From contig JBCBEX010000142.1 in the NCBI GenBank assembly GCA_038528235.1, positions 1 through 5,828 of the forward strand: a DNA stretch of 5,828 bases. The letters run 5' to 3'. The position numbers and the translations under genes were made by a program. Under the pieces are notes generated by a model, which was not told the DNA's origin, made no database searches, and saw only the letters and a list, made by a program, of their open reading frames with translations. The DNA is from JBCBEX01 sp038528235. GTDB lineage: Bacteria; Bacteroidota; Rhodothermia; Rhodothermales; Rubricoccaceae. This document shows positions 1 through 5,828 of the stretch, piece after piece. Position 1 is the stretch's first letter, and each line of letters opens with the position of its first letter.

Positions 1-232
1 TGGCGCGGAGTCTGTGCGGGACCTCCGGCTCCCGAGCATGGGCGGCGAGGATTTCTCGTTCTACCTCGAGAAGATTCCCGGCGCGATGGTGCGCATCGGC
101 TCTTCGTGCAGCCCTGAAACACGGTATCCGCTCCACCACGCCCTGTTCGACCTCGACGAGACAGCGATGCCGCTGGCTGCTCGGCTCATGTGCGACACAC
201 TGTTGGACTACGCACAGGCGGTCGAGCCATGA
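1..232 (+). CDS. M20-family amidohydrolase/metallopeptidase, C-terminal fragment (5' end outside window)
   Basis: This is the last 76 codons or so of a gene that enters from the left edge, read in the frame starting at base 2. The visible part contains MGGEDFSFYL followed by PGAMVRIG and then YPLHHALFDLDE. This series is characteristic of the C-terminal catalytic portion of M20 (especially M20D) amidohydrolases such as hippurate, IAA-amino-acid and N-acyl-amino-acid hydrolases. In that family the histidine of the LHH/LHS segment is a metal ligand, and the GGEDF loop lies near the active site. Such enzymes hydrolyse N-acyl or amide bonds using a two-metal centre in the cytosol. The substrate cannot be told from this fragment, because the dimerisation domain and the other metal ligands are outside the window. 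The apparent GTG at base 14 is internal and not a start. The TGA stop overlaps the ATG of the following GntR regulator, which implies one operon. Confidence 0.88.
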   Translation, partial: GAESVRDLRLPSMGGEDFSFYLEKIPGAMVRIGSSCSPETRYPLHHALFDLDETAMPLAARLMCDTLLDYAQAVEP

Positions 233-1146
233 TCGACATCGACCGCAGCTCGGCGCTGCCGGTCAGCGAGCAGCTCGTCCAGCAGCTTCGCTACCTGATC
301 GGGGCCGGGCGCTACCGATCGGGCGAACTGCTCCCGTCGACCCGCGCGCTGGGTGAGCAACTTGGCCTCTCGTTTCACACGGTCCGCAAGGCCTATCAGG
401 CGCTCGAATCGGACGGGCTCGTAGAGGCCAAACCAGGCAGCGGCTTCTGGGTTGCCGAGCGCGCCCCTCTCACGCCCTCCGAGCGTCGAGAGCGGGGAGC
501 CGCCATCGTGGAGGAGGCGTTACGAGCGCTGGTGGGCATGGGGTTGTCCGAAGACGAAATCGACCTCGTCATCCAGGAGCAGCTTGCGTTTCGAGAGCCG
601 CCCGAGCAGCGACGAAAGGTGCTCTTCGTAGGTACCTACGTTGAGGAAGCAGAGACCGGGGCGCGGCACGTGGAGGCCGTGCTGCAGGAGCCCGTCGATC
701 CTGTCACACTCGCTGTCCTTGACGCCCACTCCGACGCCGACCTCATCGTGACGGCACACACGAGCGTGGCGGGTGTGCAGCGCCGGGTTCCTCGTGCCGA
801 GGTCGAGGGCGTGTTGCTCTACCCGCCTCGCGCGGTCCTGGACGCGGTAGCCCGCCTCTCGCCCACAGCGACACTGGGGCTGGCAGCTAGACACCCAGAC
901 GCGCTGGCACCCATTCGTGACGCGCTGCGCTTCCATGCTGGCTTCTCGGGACAGGTTCTAGCGCTCCCCGCTTCCGCCTCGCGTGACGACTTAGAGCCGC
1001 TCCTCGGCCAACTTGACTATTTGCTGTACACTTCAGCCATGCGGCGGCGGTTCAGGAGCTTAGCTGGATCGCTACCCCACGCGGAGTATGCACCCCAAGC
1101 CGAGCGGAGCGCACTTGAGCTGATACGCGACAGCTATAGCAGGTGA
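229..1146 (+). CDS. GntR-family transcriptional regulator with an atypical alpha/beta C-terminal domain
   Basis: A 305-residue regulator. The N-terminal 77 or so residues are a clear GntR winged helix: PVSEQLVQQLRYLI (11-24), the GELLPSTRALGEQLGLS segment (32-48), the recognition helix TVRKAYQALESDGL (51-64) and the wing ending GSGFWV (70-75). A helical stretch (about 81-122, with LxxMGLSEDEIDLVI) resembles the short dimerisation region of YtrA-type members. Residues 129-305 then form a predicted alternating strand/helix domain (KVLFVGTY, ADLIVTAHT, VEGVLLYPP, TATLGLAAR) that is neither FCD nor UTRA and looks like a periplasmic-binding-protein-like ligand sensor; that reading is inference. 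The ATG at 229 is preferred over the GTG at 190 because it overlaps the upstream stop (ATGA), places the protein at the usual GntR N-terminus and follows AGGCGG (216-221), one mismatch from a Shine-Dalgarno. Coupling to the M20 gene suggests it regulates that operon in response to a related metabolite; the operator is not visible. Confidence 0.88.
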   Translation: MIDIDRSSALPVSEQLVQQLRYLIGAGRYRSGELLPSTRALGEQLGLSFHTVRKAYQALESDGLVEAKPGSGFWVAERAPLTPSERRERGAAIVEEALRALVGMGLSEDEIDLVIQEQLAFREPPEQRRKVLFVGTYVEEAETGARHVEAVLQEPVDPVTLAVLDAHSDADLIVTAHTSVAGVQRRVPRAEVEGVLLYPPRAVLDAVARLSPTATLGLAARHPDALAPIRDALRFHAGFSGQVLALPASASRDDLEPLLGQLDYLLYTSAMRRRFRSLAGSLPHAEYAPQAERSALELIRDSYSR

Positions 1147-1195
1147 GCCCAGTCCTCAGGCGAGCCCACAATGAGGGGTAGAGACGACGCAGCCG
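1147..1195. other. Short convergent intergenic gap
   Basis: These 49 bases separate the stop of the plus-strand GntR gene from the stop of the minus-strand HD gene. Both transcripts must end here or overlap. The only symmetry seen is CCTCA (1154-1158) against TGAGG (1172-1176), a 5-bp stem with a 13-base loop and no following T run, so no intrinsic terminator is called. Confidence 0.7.
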
Positions 1196-3721
1196 TCAGG
1201 TGAGGGGCGCATCCGGTGTAGCCTGCTCTTCCGTAGGAGGCGGAAGCGGCTGCGTCGGCGTCGGATCGCGGCGAGCCGGCGGCTTCGTGGCTGCCCCATC
1301 GCCGGAAGGCCCATCGCTCGGCGTGGACGGCTGGCCCGAAGGCCCTTCGTCCGAGCCCTCGTCGTCGCGCTGATCGGGGTATTTGACCCGGAAATGGTAG
1401 ACCCCCGAGAGGATCGAGAGGAACGTCTCCTTGATTTTTGTCAGATCAGCGAACGTCAGTTCTGTCTCGGCCAACTGCCCGTCCTCAGTGCGCGCACGCA
1501 TGATGCCGTCGATGAGCGACTCCAGCCGCTTCGGGGTCGGCTTTTTGAGGCTACGGCTTGCCGCCTCGATGGAGTCCGCGAGCATGACGATGCCCTGCTC
1601 GGTGGTCTGCGGGCGCGGGCCAGGGTAGCGGAAGTCGGCCGTCTCCACCTCGGGGTCACCTTCGTCGCGTTGTTCGAGAGCGCGGTTGTAGAAGTACTCC
1701 ATCAGCGTCGTCCCGTGGTGCGTGGGGATGAAGTCACGGACGGTGTCGGGGAGCGGACCGTACTCCCGGTCGCGGGCGAGTTCGGCTCCGTCCTTAACGT
1801 GACTGGCGATGATGAGCGCGCTCATGTAGGGCGTGAGCGAGTCGTGCGGGTTCTCCCCCGGCTGCTGGTTCTCGATGTAGTACTCGGGCCGCAGCATCTT
1901 GCCGATGTCGTGGTACAGCGCTCCGACGCGTGCACGCAGCGCATTTGCGCCGACGGCATCGGCAGCCGCCTCGGCGAGGTTGGCCACCTGCAGCGAGTGG
2001 TTGAACGTGCCCGGCGCTCGAAGCGAAAGCTCTTTGAGCAGCTTCCGGTTCGTGTCGGAGAGTTCGAGCAGCGTAAGGTCTGTCGTGACGTTGAACGTGC
2101 GCTCGAAGACCCATAGCAGCGGGTACGTGAAGAGCAGCAGGAGCGCGTTGATGGCGATCAGCAGCAGTTCGTCCCACAGCCGGTCGAACGGGTCGGCGCG
2201 CAGCAGTGTGATGCCGCCGATCACCACGAGGTAGGCCGCAAACACGAGGCCAGCGGTGAAGAAGATCTGGCTCCGGTTCTTGACATCGCGGACGGAGAAC
2301 ACAGCAAACGTGCCCGCGAATACAGTGGCGAAGGCGAAGACGAACTCGTAGCCAAAGATGAGCCCCCCGAGCAGCGCAAGCGTGACCGTACCAATCAGCC
2401 CCACGCGCGAGTCGAAGACGACGGTGAGCAGGATCGACACGATTGCAACGGGAATCGATAGTGCAAGGTCGCTGGGCAGCCGCACCGCGAGCGCAAAGGC
2501 AAGCAACGCGATGGCGAAGAGCAGCGAAATCAGCACCACGTAGCGCGTTACATCGAAGAGGTGGCGGCGGAGCAGGTACAGATACAAAAAGAAGATTAGC
2601 AGCGCCGCGGCGGAGAGGAGTGCTCTGCCGAGCAGGACGCGCCACCAGCTTGCGTCGCCGGCGCGCTCGGCGCTCTCGATGCCCAGCGATTCGAGCTGTG
2701 CCTTGATCTCCGACGTGATGGCGTCGCCGCGCCGCACGATCACGACGCCTTTGCTGACCTGGCCACGCAGCCCAGAGATATCGCCCTCGGCCTCGGCATA
2801 CGCAGCTTCCGTGGCGGCGACCTGATAGCTGAGGTTGGGAACTAGGACCTCGCGGAAGAGCGAGGTGCCAAGATCCACGAGGCGCTGGTCTTGCGCGAAA
2901 AACTGAAGGAAGGAGTTTCGGGCAAAGGCCTCGGCCTCATCGAGCCCACGTACCTGCTCCGTGAGAAAGCGCCGTTCTCGGAAGGAGTCTTCGTCTCGCG
3001 CGATGATGGACTCGGCCAGCACCGAGTCCTTCGCCACATCGAGCACGCCGTCGGGCAAGAGGTCACTGGCAAACACTTCAGCGTAGCGCACAAGCACCTC
3101 GTCGGTGCGTGGCCCACGCTGCGGCGAGCGTGTTGTCGCCGATAATCCAGGCGTGCGCGCTGCATACTCCTCGGTGAACATCGCCCATAACACGGGCTCT
3201 ACGGGGACCCCTAGGCTTTCCCGCAGCAAGCGATAGCGAGCGGAGTCAGCCATCGCCTCATCGGTTTGGCCTCGGTCGGCTGCCCGTTGCCAATCACCGT
3301 AGGCTTCGAAGATCGACGCGAAGCGCTCCCGAAGCGTGTCAGCCTTGGCCGTACTCTGCTGGTCTGCGTCCACCACATCCCTAAAGACCGGCGGCACCGC
3401 GAACCGTAGGGAATCGCGGCGGGCCTGTAGCTCGGCGCTGCTGAGCCGGATCGGAAAGGTGAACGGGGCAACAACGTCGCGACCTTGCCAGGCATCGCCC
3501 ACGTTCACGGTGGTGCTGTACGAAGAGCTCTGCGGATGCGCAAAGACCGCGAGCACGACCAGTCCGAGGAACAGGGCGACCCGGACCCACAGGCTACCTT
3601 GCGTCATGGGCGGCATCATGCCAGGCGCACGGGGTCGCGCTGGCTCGAGCTTCGCCCCTGCCTTCCTCATCCGGCTAGCCGCCGGCCGTGATGCCAGTCC
3701 GATGCGTTCCAGGAAGCTCAT
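1196..3721 (-). CDS. 7TM-HD membrane phosphohydrolase (PgpH/YqfF-like, probable c-di-AMP phosphodiesterase)
   Basis: An 841-residue membrane protein with the full PgpH architecture. After a basic cytosolic leader of about 43 residues comes a first membrane segment (about 44-62). The extracytoplasmic 7TMR-HDED sensor (about 70-355) opens with VNVGDAWQGRDVVAPFTFPI and closes with KGVVIVRRGDAITSEI. Seven hydrophobic segments follow (about 360-384, 390-413, 417-436, 439-457, 460-476, 484-507, 517-538), which places the HD domain (about 560-780) in the cytosol. The metal ligands all appear intact: H575, H604-D605 in YHDIGK, H641, H668-H669 in THHGTT and D716 in LADS. In Firmicutes, members with this layout hydrolyse c-di-AMP to pApA; that activity is inferred here by homology. 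The tail (785-841) is Pro/Ser/Gly/Asp-rich and probably disordered. The start at 3721 is the most upstream in frame; it lacks a Shine-Dalgarno, and Met39 just before the first membrane segment is a possible alternative. The gene lies 72 bp downstream of the symporter on the same strand and may be co-transcribed. Confidence 0.9.
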   Translation of the reverse strand: MSFLERIGLASRPAASRMRKAGAKLEPARPRAPGMMPPMTQGSLWVRVALFLGLVVLAVFAHPQSSSYSTTVNVGDAWQGRDVVAPFTFPIRLSSAELQARRDSLRFAVPPVFRDVVDADQQSTAKADTLRERFASIFEAYGDWQRAADRGQTDEAMADSARYRLLRESLGVPVEPVLWAMFTEEYAARTPGLSATTRSPQRGPRTDEVLVRYAEVFASDLLPDGVLDVAKDSVLAESIIARDEDSFRERRFLTEQVRGLDEAEAFARNSFLQFFAQDQRLVDLGTSLFREVLVPNLSYQVAATEAAYAEAEGDISGLRGQVSKGVVIVRRGDAITSEIKAQLESLGIESAERAGDASWWRVLLGRALLSAAALLIFFLYLYLLRRHLFDVTRYVVLISLLFAIALLAFALAVRLPSDLALSIPVAIVSILLTVVFDSRVGLIGTVTLALLGGLIFGYEFVFAFATVFAGTFAVFSVRDVKNRSQIFFTAGLVFAAYLVVIGGITLLRADPFDRLWDELLLIAINALLLLFTYPLLWVFERTFNVTTDLTLLELSDTNRKLLKELSLRAPGTFNHSLQVANLAEAAADAVGANALRARVGALYHDIGKMLRPEYYIENQQPGENPHDSLTPYMSALIIASHVKDGAELARDREYGPLPDTVRDFIPTHHGTTLMEYFYNRALEQRDEGDPEVETADFRYPGPRPQTTEQGIVMLADSIEAASRSLKKPTPKRLESLIDGIMRARTEDGQLAETELTFADLTKIKETFLSILSGVYHFRVKYPDQRDDEGSDEGPSGQPSTPSDGPSGDGAATKPPARRDPTPTQPLPPPTEEQATPDAPLT

Positions 3722-3793
3722 GCGGGCAAGGGCGATGTTGTGGCGGCAGAAGGGCTCGGGGGTGCTACTTCCGACGCGAAATGTAGTGCCACG
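3722..3793. other. 72-bp gap between symporter and HD gene
   Basis: This is the largest intergenic gap in the minus-strand block. It could hold a promoter for the HD gene, since the symporter and the gene before it are spaced by only 6 bp. Read on the minus strand it contains TACATTTC (plus-strand positions 3778-3785), one base from the TAnnTTTG minus-7 element of Bacteroidota, 56 bases ahead of the ATG. No matching TTG-type upstream element was seen at the usual distance, so this is recorded as a gap and not as a promoter. No terminator hairpin or riboswitch-like structure was seen. Confidence 0.55.
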
Positions 3794-5338
3794 TCAGGAT
3801 ACGGCCGCGTCCTGGGGATGGCGACGCCCCAAAAGTGTTCCGACCCCGACGCAGAGCGCAGCACCCGCCACCGTGTACAGGGGCCAGGCGAGGCCAACGA
3901 GTCCCAGTTCAGCACGACGCTCCGGCGTAGGTCGTAGGTCGACCAACCAGCCAACCTCGGGGCTGTACCACACGGCGAAAATGACCCAGGTCATCGTAGC
4001 AACGGTCACCAGAAACGCAACGAGGGCGTCGGCTTGGCGGGCGTGGCGGCTGACCAGCGCGAGCAAGAAGGCCCCCAGCAAGCCGCCATACGTATAGGAG
4101 GCGATGCCGAGGCCAAGCTCTACCACGGGGTTGTCGCGGCTCTCGAAGAGGGTGGCGAAGCCGATGAACACGATCCCCCATCCCAGCGTGGAGAAGCGGC
4201 TCAAGGTCACCGTGCGTGCATCGTCCGGGTCTCGCCCCAGCACGTCAAAGACGGTGGCCGAGGCGAGCGCGTTGAGACTCGATGACAACGTGCTCATGGC
4301 GGCTGCCACGATGCCAGCGAGCAGCAGGCCCGCGAGCCCGACGGGCATCTCCTCCACGATGAACTTGGGGAAGACCTCGTCGCCGCGGCTCAGGCTCAGG
4401 TCGGTGAGCGACGCTCCGCCGTAGTGCATCCACAGCAGTAACCCGACGGCGAGAAAGAGGGCAAACTGCACCACGACGCCCACCCCGCTCCCGATGAGCG
4501 CGCGCCGTCCCTGGCTGAGCGTCCTACACGCGAGCAGACGCTGCACGATCAAGTGGTCAGCCCCGTGCGAGGCCATCGTGAAGACCGCGCCGCCGAGCAC
4601 GGCTACGGGCAGCGCGTAGGGCGACGTGAGTAGGGCGCTGAATGCATCGTCGCGGTCGGCAAAACTCAGATCGAGGAGTTGCGTCTTTCCAGCATCGACT
4701 GCATGCTGCCAAGCACCTTCCGGCATCCCCTGGAGAAGCAGCCCGATGGCGAGGAGCGCGCCCCCGATGTAGAGCATCATCTGCACGACATCGACCCAGA
4801 CGACGGCGCGGAGGCCGCCGACGAACGTGTACGCTACCGTGATGAGTCCAATCACAGCGATGATGGCGGCGTAGCTCAAGGAGAAGCCTGCGGCGTCGGC
4901 GACCACTTTCAGCGGGATCGCCGTGGCGAAGAGCCGGACGCCGTCGGCGAGGAGGCGCGTGCCCATGAAGGTGACGGAGGCCGTGCGCTGCATAGACGGC
5001 CCGAATCGCTGCCCGAGTAACGCATAGGCTGTCACGAGCCCACCGCGAAAGTAGCGCGGCAGCAGCACCACGCTCACGACGATGCGCCCTATCAAGAAGC
5101 CCAGCGTGAGTTGCAGGAATGTGAGCGTTCCCCCGTAGGCCACAGCCGGGATACCAATCACCGTAAGAGTGCTGGTCTCCGTCGCGATGACGGAGAAGCA
5201 GACGGCCCACCAGGGGAGATCACGCCCGCCGAGGAAGTAGTCCGTCGCCGAGTCCTGGCGGCCGCGCACTGCCACACCGAGTGCGGCCACGCCGAGGAGG
5301 TAGCCCACCAGCACCACATAATCGAGAGGAGCGAGCAT
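3794..5338 (-). CDS. Sodium:solute symporter (SSS/SLC5 family)
   Basis: A 514-residue inner-membrane transporter, full length for the SSS family, with about 13 hydrophobic segments. The N-terminus (LDYVVLVGYLLGVAALGVAVRG, then DYFLGGRDLPWW) is typical of the family and supports the ATG at 5338. The second segment carries SVIATETSTLTVIGIPAVAYGG; aligned by eye to PutP, E54 falls where PutP has its sodium-related aspartate. The segment GIVAAAMSTLSSSLNALAS (342-360) matches the sodium-site (Na2) helix of the LeuT fold; A346, S349 and T350 are the expected ligands and share the MSTLS core with PutP. HGADHLIVQRLLACRTLSQGRRAL (258-281) is another family signature. It should couple Na+ entry to uptake of an organic solute. 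The substrate is not readable, since sugars, proline, pantothenate, carboxylates and sialic acid all have SSS carriers. Its start lies 6 bp after the upstream gene's stop with no Shine-Dalgarno, which suggests co-transcription with that gene. Confidence 0.92.
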   Translation of the reverse strand: MLAPLDYVVLVGYLLGVAALGVAVRGRQDSATDYFLGGRDLPWWAVCFSVIATETSTLTVIGIPAVAYGGTLTFLQLTLGFLIGRIVVSVVLLPRYFRGGLVTAYALLGQRFGPSMQRTASVTFMGTRLLADGVRLFATAIPLKVVADAAGFSLSYAAIIAVIGLITVAYTFVGGLRAVVWVDVVQMMLYIGGALLAIGLLLQGMPEGAWQHAVDAGKTQLLDLSFADRDDAFSALLTSPYALPVAVLGGAVFTMASHGADHLIVQRLLACRTLSQGRRALIGSGVGVVVQFALFLAVGLLLWMHYGGASLTDLSLSRGDEVFPKFIVEEMPVGLAGLLLAGIVAAAMSTLSSSLNALASATVFDVLGRDPDDARTVTLSRFSTLGWGIVFIGFATLFESRDNPVVELGLGIASYTYGGLLGAFLLALVSRHARQADALVAFLVTVATMTWVIFAVWYSPEVGWLVDLRPTPERRAELGLVGLAWPLYTVAGAALCVGVGTLLGRRHPQDAAVS

Positions 5339-5344
5339 GCGGAA

Positions 5345-5828
5345 TCAGTCGGCGCGGAACGAGAGCACGGGCGGGGACACCCCGACGAGGTACCGCTCCA
5401 GCGCTGCGAGGGCCGCATCGAGGTTCGAGGTCGGCGCGAGCATGAAGTCGAAGAACGGCTCGGCGAGCGGATCGTGAAAGCCGATCCGGAAGCTGGCCGG
5501 CGACGCGCCGACGAGGAACGCGGCGTTCAAGTCGAACGGATGCCGCAGGCTCAGGGCTACTTCAGGCCCCTCGGCCCACAGCGACGCGGCTTGCGCAGCC
5601 TTCGGCAGTCCTGTGACCCGACGATACTCGTTCGGCTGCAGCACGCGGACACGTCCGATGAAGTCGTCGGGGGCGTAGACGACGTGCCCGCCGCGCGACA
5701 CGGGGATGACGTTGGCCGAGGGCACGTCGAGGCGTTTGAGAAAGCGCCAGACGCTTCGGACTGCATCGTCTTCGTCGGGGAGCACCACCAGCACCTTGCG
5801 CGCTGCCGGGTGACCGCTCCAGGCCACC
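5345..5828 (-). CDS. Conserved hypothetical protein, DUF6913/glycosyltransferase-9-like, C-terminal part (5' end outside window)
   Basis: About 160 residues are visible, running in from the right edge to a TGA at 5345-5347. Two alpha/beta units can be seen. The first (ARKVLVVLPDEDDAVRSVWRFLKRLDVPSANVIPV) is a strand-helix-strand like the opening of a nucleotide-sugar-type Rossmann fold. The second has EVALSLRHPFDLNAAFLVGASPASFRIGFHDP, then FDFMLAPTSNLDAALAALERYL. The order 'sequestered strand, residues probably lining a pocket, FRIG, FDFML, then a final helix with RYL' resembles the small DUF6913 proteins of Bacteroidota and, more distantly, the C-terminal half of family-9 (heptosyltransferase-like) glycosyltransferases. 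Recognition is by pattern only and no catalytic residue can be assigned. A GTG at 5825-5827 could be a start, but it abuts the edge and sits immediately before AWSGHPAARK, so the true start is probably outside. It precedes the symporter by 6 bp, which implies one transcript; a functional link to transport is not evident. Confidence 0.6.
   Translation of the reverse strand, partial: VAWSGHPAARKVLVVLPDEDDAVRSVWRFLKRLDVPSANVIPVSRGGHVVYAPDDFIGRVRVLQPNEYRRVTGLPKAAQAASLWAEGPEVALSLRHPFDLNAAFLVGASPASFRIGFHDPLAEPFFDFMLAPTSNLDAALAALERYLVGVSPPVLSFRAD

Noticed and set aside
190..228. GTG at 190 as an upstream start for the GntR regulator
   Set aside because: It would add 13 residues that do not fit the GntR N-terminus and lie within the upstream hydrolase frame. 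The ATG at 229 has an ATGA overlap and a nearby AGGCGG.
520..936. A 138-codon minus-strand open frame opposite the GntR regulator
   Set aside because: It is antisense to the regulator, has many Cys/Arg/His residues and no recognisable motif.
1154..1176. Possible terminator hairpin (CCTCA...TGAGG) between the convergent genes
   Set aside because: The stem is only 5 bp with a 13-base loop and no T run on either strand, so it is within chance expectation.
1394..2116. A 240-codon plus-strand open frame opposite the HD gene
   Set aside because: It lies wholly antisense to a strongly supported gene with intact motifs. Its translation is Arg/Val-rich without recognisable domains, as expected from GC-rich shadow frames.
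1794..2645. A 283-codon minus-strand open frame in another frame of the HD gene
   Set aside because: It overlaps the HD gene's membrane and catalytic region. The translation is rich in Arg, Ala, Cys and His, typical of a shifted frame in GC-rich DNA.
3778..3785. TAnnTTTG-like promoter element (TACATTTC on the minus strand) ahead of the HD gene
   Set aside because: It has one mismatch, no upstream TTG partner at the usual spacing, and the host lineage is only inferred.
3336..4097. A 253-codon plus-strand open frame spanning the HD gene start and the symporter end
   Set aside because: It is antisense to two well-supported genes, has no domain-like pattern and is rich in Arg, Ser and Thr. It is a shadow frame that happens to cross the gap.
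4557..5210. A 217-codon minus-strand open frame inside the symporter
   Set aside because: It is out of frame with the symporter, whose transport motifs are intact, and its composition (Arg/His/Ala) is that of a shadow frame.

Overview
The window is GC-rich, compact bacterial chromosome and shows no sign of mobile DNA. It carries five protein genes in two blocks that face each other. The two complete minus-strand genes start without a recognisable Shine-Dalgarno sequence, the partial gene at the right edge resembles a small protein family known mainly from Bacteroidota, and the whole is very GC-rich. Together these suggest a high-GC member of the Bacteroidota/Rhodothermota group (Salinibacter or Rubricoccus relatives). 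This placement is inference and no single marker proves it.

Left block, plus strand (1-1146): the C-terminal end of an M20-family amidohydrolase/peptidase enters from the left edge. Its stop codon overlaps the start of a GntR-family regulator (ATGA), so the two are probably co-transcribed and translationally coupled. The regulator has a standard winged-helix DNA-binding head but an uncommon alpha/beta C-terminal domain in place of the usual FCD or UTRA sensor. It probably controls the amidohydrolase operon, whose promoter lies outside the window.

Right block, minus strand (5828-1196): in reading order, the C-terminal part of a small protein resembling DUF6913/glycosyltransferase-9, then a complete sodium:solute symporter 6 bp downstream, then after a 72-bp gap a large membrane-bound HD-domain phosphohydrolase. 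The last has the PgpH/7TMR-HD architecture (extracytoplasmic 7TMR-HDED sensor, seven membrane segments, cytosolic HD domain with all metal ligands). By homology it is a likely cyclic-di-AMP phosphodiesterase. The pairing of a Na+-driven transporter with a possible c-di-AMP hydrolase fits the known link between c-di-AMP and osmotic or ion homeostasis, but nothing in the sequence proves a functional link.

The blocks converge across a 49-bp gap (1147-1195). No RNA gene, CRISPR array, insertion sequence, phage gene or long repeat was seen, and no stretch over 300 bases lacks a gene. I did not find a convincing new biological system; the most unusual items are the GntR regulator's C-terminal domain and the tailed 7TM-HD protein.
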